A program made the translations under genes and the position numbers. The notes below the pieces were generated by a model, which saw only the letters and a program-made list of their open reading frames with translations, ran no database searches and had not been told where the DNA came from. From Lachnospiraceae oral taxon 107 str. F0167 (lineage in GTDB: Bacteria; Bacillota; Clostridia; Lachnospirales; Lachnospiraceae): a DNA stretch of 36,404 bases. Shown piece after piece: positions 1 to 6,588 of the stretch (positions are counted from its first letter, which is position 1; each line of letters begins with the position of its first letter). The DNA lies in NCBI GenBank assembly GCA_000209465.1, contig GL890605.1, positions 1-36,404 of the forward strand, written 5' to 3'.

Positions 1-1
1 G

Positions 2-330
2 GAAGCAGAAGTATGTCCGGATCACATACATATGCTGGTAGAGATTCCAACCCAAAATGAGTGTATCAAGTATTTTGTAGGATATTTAAAAGGTAAGAGT
101 ACACTAATGATATTTGAAAGACATGACAAATCTAAAATACAAGTATGGGAATAGACATTTTTTGGTGTAGGGGATATTATGTAGATACGGTAGGAAAAAA
201 TGCAAAAAAGATAGAAGAATACATAAGAAACCAGCTAAATGAAGATATGTTATATGACCAAATGAGTATGAAAGAATATATAGACCCGTTTACGGGTGAG
301 CCGGTAATAAAAAGCAATAAGAAAAAATAA
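2..330 (+). pseudogene. tnpA: IS200/IS605-family transposase TnpA (Y1 HUH), 5' end outside window, frameshifted
   Basis: This is the 3' part of a Y1 single-strand transposase of the IS200 type, which in intact form cuts and joins IS ends as ssDNA. The first reading frame (from base 2) gives CPDHIHMLVEIP, containing the HIH (HUH) metal-binding motif, and continues to FERHD. The last frame (to the TAA at 328-330) gives FWCRGYYVDTVGKNAKKIEEYIRNQ, containing the expected catalytic tyrosine region, and ends in a Lys-rich tail. To read the family pattern continuously one must remove one base near 125-128 and one T from the T6 run at 158-163. Two +1 frameshifts therefore make this copy dead. The upstream portion lies outside the window. 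The identification rests on remembered family motifs. Confidence 0.8.
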
Positions 331-452
331 GCCCAAGGGGCTAAGCAAGTAAATGATGTGCGGTTGGAGAACTTTCGATGAGTCTTTAGACTCAAGCGCA
401 GGTAAAGAGCCCTTATAGGGCGAAACAACAAACCACCGGCTTAGCCGGTGGT
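331..452 (+). mobile_element. IS200-type right end with three tandem hairpins
   Basis: Directly after the transposase stop come three perfect inverted repeats: 380-393 (GAGTCT-TT-AGACTC), 409-421 (GCCC-TTATA-GGGC) and 432-452 (ACCACCGGC-TTA-GCCGGTGGT). Subterminal imperfect or perfect hairpins are how IS200/IS605 elements mark the ends recognised by TnpA, so 432-452 is the best candidate for the right-end hairpin. The two preceding hairpins may be structured 3' UTR or part of a small RNA. The exact cleavage site cannot be fixed without a second copy or an empty site. Confidence 0.6.
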
Positions 453-478
453 ACTGATTAAGAATGTTTTTTCTCATA

Positions 479-503
479 AAAATCCAACCACATTGGATTT
501 TTT
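479..503 (+). terminator. Possible rho-independent terminator
   Basis: A 7-bp stem AATCCAA / TTGGATT with a 5-base loop (481-499) runs into a T-run ending at 503. It would stop transcription coming from the IS remnant before the HTH gene. Confidence 0.45.
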
Positions 504-526
504 GTTCTATTTTCGATGCGGAAGAC

Positions 527-547
527 TTGATATAGTATATATATCAA
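527..547 (+). promoter_or_regulatory. Inverted-repeat operator upstream of the HTH gene
   Basis: TTGATATA (527-534) and TATATCAA (540-547) form a perfect 8-bp inverted repeat around GTATA, ending only 3 bases before the AAGGAGG ribosome binding site. A TATAGT hexamer (531-536) lies inside it and may be a -10 box. The placement suggests autorepression by the encoded HTH protein; this is inference. Confidence 0.45.
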
Positions 548-567
548 ACAAAGGAGGTGATTCCGGT

Positions 568-1164
568 GTGAAGGATACAAATAATATAGGTGGGATGATA
601 AAGCGTTTTATTAAAAACAGAAACAGAACAGAAAAACAGATTGCAGGCGAACTTGGAATTAAAAATACTACATTTTCGGCACAGCTAAATCACGATACTG
701 TAAGTGCAGAAACACTTTTTAGATTATCGGTATTACTTGATATAGATCTGAACTGGATGAAATATGCGCTTGGGTATCATGGTCAGGTAGGTCTTCTTGA
801 AAGAGAGCAGATACCGAGAATGCAGGAAGAGTTTAGAGAAAATGAGCGAAAGTTTGTTTTAAATAGGATGGATGATTTGATAAATGATAATCCTAACAGC
901 ACTGCGGATGTAAGGAGAGAGCTTCTTAAGGAATTTCATGATAATATGTTTTATCTGTTGGACGTACTTGTACCTGATGAATTTGAACTCTTTTTAGTAG
1001 TGGAGAGGGGTAAGGCAAAGTACTATGTTGATACAAAGGAAGTACTACCAAAGAGGTTGTCTTCTTTTGCAAGCATGCGAAATAAGCCTATTGCATGCTT
1101 GAAGGATGGAAACAACGCATTGAATATTGTTATTGAAGATAGAAAGGATGAGATATGTATATAA
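568..1164 (+). CDS. XRE-type helix-turn-helix transcriptional regulator
   Basis: A 198-residue protein starting at GTG 568, chosen because AAGGAGGTGA sits 7-10 bases upstream; longer in-frame starts have no such site. Residues about 8-60 form a helix-turn-helix: a basic N-terminal helix (GGMIKRFIKNRNRTEKQIAGEL) and then the GIKNTTFSAQL recognition region, as in Cro/XRE regulators, though divergent. The remaining ~130 residues are charged, have no recognised domain, and may be the sensing or dimer part. The stop overlaps the start of the next gene by 10 bases, so the two are translationally coupled. The gene probably regulates this two-gene unit through the inverted repeat at 527-547. The HTH call is fairly safe; the target is inferred. 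Confidence 0.7.
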   Translation: MKDTNNIGGMIKRFIKNRNRTEKQIAGELGIKNTTFSAQLNHDTVSAETLFRLSVLLDIDLNWMKYALGYHGQVGLLEREQIPRMQEEFRENERKFVLNRMDDLINDNPNSTADVRRELLKEFHDNMFYLLDVLVPDEFELFLVVERGKAKYYVDTKEVLPKRLSSFASMRNKPIACLKDGNNALNIVIEDRKDEICI

Positions 1165-2240
1165 TATTTTGTAATATTGCGTATTTGAGATACTATGACG
1201 GACGTGTTGCAGGAGAGATAAAGCCGAAATCCGGTGGAAGATGGGTTCAGGAAAATGAAGATGCGCATGAAAAGTGGAATTTTTTAAATATGGACGGAAG
1301 ATGCTTCGGTTTTGTTAAATCTATCGGGGAGGAGTTTCACATAGAGAAATTTGATAAAAAGTACCGACATTTTGATGAAACTAACAATGTTTTAGTAATT
1401 TGGTGTGCTACGCACCATGAAAGAGGTACGGTAATCGTTGGATGGTATGAAAATGCAACTGCCAATAGATTTTTGAGGGAAACACGCTGTACACCTGTTA
1501 GCGGTATTGACAGGTATTATTGGTTTGAATGTAAGGCAGAGGATGCATATCTTTTACCGGAAGATAAGAGAACATTTACAATTGGAAGAGCGAAAAAAGA
1601 TGGCGCAGGAAAAGGCTTTGGTCAGTCCAATACATGGTTTGCAGAATCCATATATGCTAAGGAGAATATAATTCCAAAAGTATTGGAATTTATCGGTTCA
1701 CATAAAGAATACAGAATCAACACATTGACAAGAGAGTTCTTGGATTACGGAGATAAGACACCTCTCACAAAACAGGAAGAGGAATATGCAAAAAAATTAA
1801 CAGATGATCAAAATTTGGAGTATCTGCCTTTTGGATATAGGATGTATGCAAATGATCAGTCTGCTGATAATGCATATGCTATTGCTATATCCTTAAATAA
1901 CTGTTATCAGTACTCTATGGCAATACCTTGGTTTGAAAAGACTGTTGAACTGGATCCTGAGGATATTGATACAAGGGGAAAGCTGGCGTATATATATCAG
2001 CAAGTTGAGATGTATGATAAATCTACAGAAACAGTCAAAGATTTGCTGGATAGAATACTTGATGAAGAAACTGACTTAAGAGATGAGCTGTATTGTATAG
2101 TTGCTGACAATTACTATTTTGATGACAAGATTGACGAAGCAATCACATGGCTTGAACGTATTTTGCAAGAGAGTAAGAATAAGGATTTAATTTCTTATGC
2201 AGAGGATATGATTAAAAAATGCAAAAAGTTTTTAGGATAA
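1155..2240 (+). CDS. EVE-like N-terminal domain plus TPR repeats, function unknown
   Basis: A 361-residue soluble protein with no signal peptide. The N-terminal ~165 residues (opening CNIAYLRYYDG, then NVLVIWCATHHERGTVIVGWY and a YWFECKAEDAYLLP stretch) resemble PUA/EVE-like domains I remember at the N-terminus of clostridial and bacillar proteins, some linked to nucleic-acid or modified-base recognition. Residues about 225-360 carry helical repeats of TPR type (e.g. ALNNCYQYSMAIPWFEKTVELDPED is approximated at 247-272, then two further units). The gene overlaps the upstream HTH gene by 10 bases. GGATGAG lies just upstream of ATG 1155. A DNA or RNA sensing role is a guess from the domain; the TPR part suggests a partner protein. 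Confidence 0.55.
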   Translation: MYIIFCNIAYLRYYDGRVAGEIKPKSGGRWVQENEDAHEKWNFLNMDGRCFGFVKSIGEEFHIEKFDKKYRHFDETNNVLVIWCATHHERGTVIVGWYENATANRFLRETRCTPVSGIDRYYWFECKAEDAYLLPEDKRTFTIGRAKKDGAGKGFGQSNTWFAESIYAKENIIPKVLEFIGSHKEYRINTLTREFLDYGDKTPLTKQEEEYAKKLTDDQNLEYLPFGYRMYANDQSADNAYAIAISLNNCYQYSMAIPWFEKTVELDPEDIDTRGKLAYIYQQVEMYDKSTETVKDLLDRILDEETDLRDELYCIVADNYYFDDKIDEAITWLERILQESKNKDLISYAEDMIKKCKKFLG

Positions 2241-2275
2241 GTCTAAATAAAAAGAAAGTAGTTAAATGATAGCTA

Positions 2276-2325
2276 TAAAAAGGGTAGCACGATTTAAAAT
2301 GAGTCACGCTACCCTAAGTTTTTAT
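2276..2325. terminator. Bidirectional terminator between convergent genes
   Basis: An 8-bp perfect stem AGGGTAGC (2281-2288) / GCTACCCT (2308-2315) is flanked by A-rich sequence on the left and TTTTT on the right. It can terminate the EVE/TPR unit on the plus strand and the lipoprotein gene on the minus strand. Confidence 0.8.
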
Positions 2326-2327
2326 AT

Positions 2328-3467
2328 TTAATGATTTTTAGATGCCAGTTCTTCTCTTACCATTCCATATTCTATTACATTTTCATTATTATCATATGTA
2401 AAGTATAGATAATCAGATAAACCGGAGGTTAGTCTATAATAATAAGTATCTGAGGTTTTTATTCTAGGTTCTCCAAGGTAGCCCACAACACGAGATTTAC
2501 TTAAAACTCCATTTTGCTCAGGTAATAATCCTATACTGAGTGGGAAAAACTGTTCATATATGATTTTTTTAAGTGGGCGAACTGAAATCTTTGTAACAGT
2601 TAATAGATTATCTTCAGTTTTTCCTTTTTCGAGCCTAAATGTTATAGTGCTATCTTCGGAAAGATATATATAATTATTTCCATTTTTTTCATTAGGTTCT
2701 TTATATCTTTTAATGAGCACTTCTTCTTCAGAACCAAGGACTACACCATTAAGGTGTATTCTATTGGCAAATATGGCGTTATCATGATCTAATAAAATAT
2801 CATAAAGGCTTTTATCTTCTCTAGCACCGGATATATCGCCTAAGTGCTTTGTAAAGTTTTCTCTTGCAAGTTCTAGAGTAAGTGGTTTTGAATCAAAAAA
2901 TTCCTCAGGTACAGAAATCTCATAATTTACATATGATATGGAATCATTGGCTATTATTAAAAGTAAAGCATTATTGTCAAGCCTTGGAAATATATATGGT
3001 GAAGAATACAAAGGATTTTCATCTATGCCGGGTGGTGTTAAATCAATATCATAAAGCCTGGATGCGATTGCACCTTCATAAAATTCATCATATTTGATTG
3101 TGATTGTCGAAGAGTCATTACTTAACTCCACATCACTAAGTTGTATATATTCAGCTATCTCAGGGAGTTTGCTGATGATATTTTTTAAGCTGTCCTTATC
3201 AGTCTTTTCATTAATAGTTAACTCATTTAAGTTTTCATATGGAAAATAGATACTTTCTGATATAGAAAGTTCATTATCTATTGAAGTTTGAGTTATATCA
3301 CTTTCAGCTGAAGTGGTAGGTTTTTCTTCTGTTGGAGTTTCTTGTGTTGCGAGAGATTCACTTTCCTGTGCAACAGAGGAGGTTTTACTCTCTTTGGATG
3401 ATGGGCATCCTGAAAGTGAAGATATTAAAAATGATAACAAGAATAAGGTAAATAGCTTCTTTTTCAT
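2328..3467 (-). CDS. Predicted lipoprotein of unknown function
   Basis: A 379-residue protein with a lipoprotein signal peptide: MKKK, a hydrophobic stretch (LFTLFLLSFLIS) and a lipobox S-L-S-G-C with the lipidated cysteine at residue 21. Residues ~22-70 are a Ser/Thr/Glu-rich linker typical of surface-tethered proteins; the rest is an acidic globular domain with many beta-like segments (e.g. SYVNYEISVPEEF and YYYRLTSGLSDYLYFTYD near the C-terminus) that I do not recognise. The start has a clear AAGGAG site 8-9 bases upstream. The gene lies downstream of, and on the same strand as, the ClpP/VirD4-like pair but is separated by a terminator, so it is probably its own unit. It should be anchored to the outer face of the membrane. 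Confidence 0.75.
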   Translation of the reverse strand: MKKKLFTLFLLSFLISSLSGCPSSKESKTSSVAQESESLATQETPTEEKPTTSAESDITQTSIDNELSISESIYFPYENLNELTINEKTDKDSLKNIISKLPEIAEYIQLSDVELSNDSSTITIKYDEFYEGAIASRLYDIDLTPPGIDENPLYSSPYIFPRLDNNALLLIIANDSISYVNYEISVPEEFFDSKPLTLELARENFTKHLGDISGAREDKSLYDILLDHDNAIFANRIHLNGVVLGSEEEVLIKRYKEPNEKNGNNYIYLSEDSTITFRLEKGKTEDNLLTVTKISVRPLKKIIYEQFFPLSIGLLPEQNGVLSKSRVVGYLGEPRIKTSDTYYYRLTSGLSDYLYFTYDNNENVIEYGMVREELASKNH

Positions 3468-3545
3468 CCTACATTCTCCTTAAAATATGTTTAAAGTTTA
3501 TTTTTTTAAATATTATCATTAAATACATGGCTTGTAAATATAGAG

Positions 3546-3585
3546 AAAAACTTCCAAACTGAGCATAAGTTCAGAAGTTTTTTTG
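3546..3585 (-). terminator. Terminator after the VirD4-like gene
   Basis: On the minus strand AAAAACTTC and GAAGTTTTT arms, with an inner AACT/AGTT pairing, enclose a short loop and end in a T-run. It lies between the VirD4-like stop (3601) and the lipoprotein start, and is nearly symmetrical. Confidence 0.7.
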
Positions 3586-3600
3586 GATTTATAGTATTTG

Positions 3601-4953
3601 TTAAACATTAATAATACAGCTGTCGTTTGATTTTTTAGCAATACGTTTAAGTTCTTTAATAAATGAATGCCTGTCCTTAATAACTATTTTATCAACATGT
3701 GAATCTTTAAATTTATTAGTAATTTCTTGATATTTTTTATTTTTAAAAACATTATATCTTTTGCAGAATATAGGTTTTAAACCACGCCTAAATATGATTT
3801 GGTTACCCAATTTCATGCTTAAACAATCTTCAGGCATTATACCGGCTCTGTCAGAAATGTTTTTTGCAGTAGCTAAATCATTTGATCCCATGTACACATA
3901 GGTATCACAATTATTGATAATAGTAGTAGAGCTTTGATATCCATATAGGGAAGATAGCTGAGACTCTGATTGTATTAGGAGAGTTACAGATATTCCTTTT
4001 TCTCTAAAAATGGAAATATATTGATCAAATAAAGGTACAGGACATCCTGTAGCAAAATCATCTGACAGGAAGTGTATAGGAATAGGAAGTACACCACTGT
4101 CTTGCATTTCTCCTATTTCAAAAAGTTCTTTAAAAGTATGGGCATAAAACATGTTTATAAAGCTGTTTAAAGAGGGGTTTACAGGGCTGCTTGTAATAAA
4201 TAATGCCGACTTTTCCTTTGTAAAATCATTGAAATTTACTCTATTTTTCATCTTAAACATTTTTCTAAGCTCAGGTGTAAATACAGTTGCAAGAGCAGTA
4301 TTTAAAAATGAAAATACACAACCAGCTGTTCTGACAGGTAATCTTTTAAAAGACATCCAGTTAACACTTGCCATATTTAATGGATTATATTTTTGTAAAA
4401 GCTCAAAGTCAGAGTCATAATTAGTCACTATAGTTCCATCTTTTTCACTATAACTAAGTTTGTCAACCATTTCCAATACATCAGAAAAGTCCGGATCATC
4501 ATACTCTATTAATATATAGGATATGATAGCTACAAATAAAGATGTAGCGGATTCATACCAGTAGGGGTCAAGATTCTTATTATTAGTCTCAACATTTGCT
4601 TGAACTATGGCTCTAGCAATAAATATTATATCTTGATAGCTTTTAATATAATTTAATGGATCATAAGATACATTACCATTTTCCGGATGTACAAAGTCAA
4701 GATCCCATACCTTGTACCCCCTATCCTCTAATAATGGTGTATACTTCTTTACAATTCTTCTTTTGGTTACACTTGTAATTATATTTCTATTATTTGATTC
4801 TAATAGGAAAGGTTCTGCTATAGAGACTGTCTTACCTGAGCCGGAGCCTCCTACGACCATTACATTGTTATTTATTCCGGTCACATTAGTATCAGAACTA
4901 AATATACAGTCCTTACCATCACCTAATACAACTCTGTCTGTTTTCCTATACAT
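3601..4953 (-). CDS. Divergent soluble VirD4/TraG-like (T4CP family) ATPase
   Basis: A 450-residue P-loop ATPase related to the cytosolic domain of conjugative coupling proteins (VirD4/TraG, CD1115-like). Visible marks: NNNVMVVGGSGSGKT with Walker A at residues 35-42; DPYWYESATSLF, matching the DPFWEKSE segment of the family; a Walker-B-like HFLSDDFA (D298-D299); the VTLLIQSESQL sensor segment; and a C-terminal IIFRRGLKPIFCKRY like the family's LFIRGxxP end. Oddities: there is no N-terminal transmembrane pair, and the usual DPKGE motif is replaced by ITSVTKRR. I chose ATG 4953 over ATG 4959 because GAGGAGG is 7 bases from the former and only 1 from the latter. This gives a TAATG overlap with the upstream ClpP-like gene. 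No relaxase or T4SS genes are nearby, so a conjugation role is doubtful. Confidence 0.75.
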   Translation of the reverse strand: MYRKTDRVVLGDGKDCIFSSDTNVTGINNNVMVVGGSGSGKTVSIAEPFLLESNNRNIITSVTKRRIVKKYTPLLEDRGYKVWDLDFVHPENGNVSYDPLNYIKSYQDIIFIARAIVQANVETNNKNLDPYWYESATSLFVAIISYILIEYDDPDFSDVLEMVDKLSYSEKDGTIVTNYDSDFELLQKYNPLNMASVNWMSFKRLPVRTAGCVFSFLNTALATVFTPELRKMFKMKNRVNFNDFTKEKSALFITSSPVNPSLNSFINMFYAHTFKELFEIGEMQDSGVLPIPIHFLSDDFATGCPVPLFDQYISIFREKGISVTLLIQSESQLSSLYGYQSSTTIINNCDTYVYMGSNDLATAKNISDRAGIMPEDCLSMKLGNQIIFRRGLKPIFCKRYNVFKNKKYQEITNKFKDSHVDKIVIKDRHSFIKELKRIAKKSNDSCIINV

Positions 4954-5558
4954 TACCATTCCTCCTCTTTTATTAAATCAATTATTTTTGCAAAATTAAT
5001 TACTTTATCACATAAGTTAAATCCTATCGCTTCATCAGGTAAAAAGTAATGATCAAAACTTGTTGCGATATCTATTTCCTCTTCAGTTTTACCGATATGT
5101 TTTGATAATAGTCCATTTAATTTTCTCTTGGTTTCAAGCATACTGTCAGAAATGTTCTTTATACTTGAAGCATTACCTGCTACATTTCCACCAAGTATAG
5201 GTTGATGTAACATTAGCTCACTGTTTGGAAGCATATATCGCTCATTTGCACAAGCAAAGAGTATGGCTCCCATGCTATATGCTCTTCCTCTACATACCAT
5301 TCTTATAGGTGCTTTTGAACCAACTATGGCATCATACATTAATAATCCACTATTGATTTCTCCACCAAGACTGTTTATAAGTATTGTAATAGGTCGATCT
5401 GATTCCAGATTTAATTCCAATATTTTATCTGTAAAATCAAGAGCTAAAATATCTGTTATATCACCATTTATATTGATACACCTTTTGTCAAAAAATCTTG
5501 TTTCCAGTGAAACCTGAGATATTCCACAGTTTGTTCTTAGTAATGTAGTAAAACTCAT
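4953..5558 (-). CDS. ClpP-like serine protease, active-site triad intact
   Basis: A 201-residue ClpP-fold peptidase. The triad can be read: Ser95 in GRAYSMGAIL (ClpP GxxASMGA), His118 in ELMLHQP (ClpP MIHQP) and Asp169 in SFDHYFLPDEA (ClpP RDxFLSAxEA). INSLGGEINSGLLMYDAI matches the oligomer-forming INSPGG region. Length is normal for ClpP. I use ATG 5558 because AAAGGAGG lies 5-6 bases upstream; the longer frame would add a hydrophobic leader from AT-rich promoter DNA. Sequence around the triad diverges from housekeeping ClpP (Ser-Leu-Gly-Gly for Ser-Pro-Gly-Gly), so this is probably a second, specialised copy. It is first in a two-gene unit with the VirD4-like ATPase, which may take the place of ClpX/ClpA; that is inference. 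Phage-type and SppA-like prohead proteases are the alternative. Confidence 0.85.
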   Translation of the reverse strand: MSFTTLLRTNCGISQVSLETRFFDKRCININGDITDILALDFTDKILELNLESDRPITILINSLGGEINSGLLMYDAIVGSKAPIRMVCRGRAYSMGAILFACANERYMLPNSELMLHQPILGGNVAGNASSIKNISDSMLETKRKLNGLLSKHIGKTEEEIDIATSFDHYFLPDEAIGFNLCDKVINFAKIIDLIKEEEW

Positions 5559-5769
5559 ACTACCTCCTTTATATTTGAAATTATTAATACTTGTTGATCC
5601 GGATTTAAGTATGCTTGGATTATAACATTTATATACATATATGTATATAAACAAGTAAAATAAAAATATAGACAAAATGAAAGCTTTTACTTGTAAAATA
5701 AAGAAAAGTAGTATATATTTAGATGTATATAAATAAAAAAATATACATAAATGAAAATGGAGTACAAAT
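5559..5769. promoter_or_regulatory. Shared divergent promoter region with a 24-bp perfect palindrome
   Basis: This very AT-rich spacer separates the ClpP-like gene (minus) from the 5770 gene (plus). Positions 5629-5652 form a perfect 24-bp palindrome, with half-site TTTATATACATA and its complement. Related half-sites (GTATATAAA and TATACATAAA) recur around 5722-5752. This looks like a dimer-bound operator array controlling both directions. Confidence 0.55.
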
Positions 5770-6525
5770 ATGTCAAAAAAAAGCGGGAATCACGAGTCAA
5801 CTGAAAGCAGAGCTTTCAAACTAACTGAATTAACAAAGTATTTAGTGAAAATGTATAAACTACCAACTGAAGACAAAGCCAGTCTGGATGAATGTAATGG
5901 TGATGGATTAAGAGGATATAGAAAACAAATAGAGAGAATTCTAAAAAACACCAAAGTAAATGGGAGGTCACTTTATGATATTTGCACACCGGTTGATGGT
6001 GGACCAAGAAAAATAAGTATTTCAGATTTTAATAAACATTGCTTTCTACAATGGTCAGATTATCTTAAAAATGGTAAAAATGAATATAATAAAGAAGTGT
6101 TAGAAAGAGAGAAAAAAATATATGAACGTGCGAAAATAATACAAGAAAATGCCGAGTATGATGATGTATATGATAATGAACCTGAAGATATATTTATATA
6201 TTCAGAGGAAGAATTAGAAAAACATGCTATGAAACTGATGATAGAGGGGATTTTTGAGGCAGTATGTGGAGAATTTGATTGGAGGAAATTAAAGTATGAT
6301 TTAGAAAATAAAGAATACTATTTACATCCATGGAATGTTGAAAAAATTTATCCGGAGGAATATTTTGATGGAAGTGAACTTTGGAATGAGGAAGATGGAA
6401 AGTACTATATTATTCCATATGAAAAATTGCGAGAAGAGGGTAGAAAGACAAGAGAGCCTTTAGAAAAATCAATGGAAAATCTAAAATCATATAAGAACTA
6501 TATAAAAGATAAGGATAATAAATAG
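5770..6525 (+). CDS. Unknown protein divergent from the clpP-like/VirD4-like pair
   Basis: A 251-residue soluble, strongly charged protein that I do not recognise. The N-terminal ~90 residues have helical character with basic patches (ESRAFKLTELTKYLVKMYKL; GLRGYRKQIERILKNTKVNGRSLYDI) and could be a DNA-binding or helical adaptor region. The middle (residues ~110-160) is a long charged helix, and the C-terminal third is acidic and Tyr/Trp-rich (DWRKLKYDLENKEYYLHPW). No signal peptide or membrane segment is seen. ATG 5770 has only a weak GGAG 8 bases upstream. The gene is transcribed away from the ClpP-like gene across the palindrome region and ends at its own terminator, so a regulator or substrate/adaptor of that pair is plausible but not shown. 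Confidence 0.6.
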   Translation: MSKKSGNHESTESRAFKLTELTKYLVKMYKLPTEDKASLDECNGDGLRGYRKQIERILKNTKVNGRSLYDICTPVDGGPRKISISDFNKHCFLQWSDYLKNGKNEYNKEVLEREKKIYERAKIIQENAEYDDVYDNEPEDIFIYSEEELEKHAMKLMIEGIFEAVCGEFDWRKLKYDLENKEYYLHPWNVEKIYPEEYFDGSELWNEEDGKYYIIPYEKLREEGRKTREPLEKSMENLKSYKNYIKDKDNK

Positions 6526-6544
6526 ACATCAAAAATAATAGTTT

Positions 6545-6577
6545 TAAAAAAGCCACCCCTTTTTGGGGTGGTCTTTA
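6545..6577. terminator. Bidirectional terminator
   Basis: CCACCCC (6553-6559) / GGGGTGG (6565-6571), a 7-bp GC-rich stem with a 5-T loop, flanked by AAAAAAG on the left and TCTTT on the right. It serves the 5770 gene on the plus strand and the lysozyme gene on the minus strand. Confidence 0.85.
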
Positions 6578-6588
6578 ATTTGATATTT

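Noticed and set aside
5559-5675. N-terminal extension of the ClpP-like protein with a hydrophobic leader
   Set aside because: The extension would be coded by AT-rich promoter DNA including the palindrome; the AAAGGAGG site points to ATG 5558, which gives the normal ClpP length.
3601-6525. Conjugative element or ICE
   Set aside because: Only a divergent coupling-protein-like ATPase is present; no relaxase, VirB4, VirB6, integrase or attachment sites are visible.
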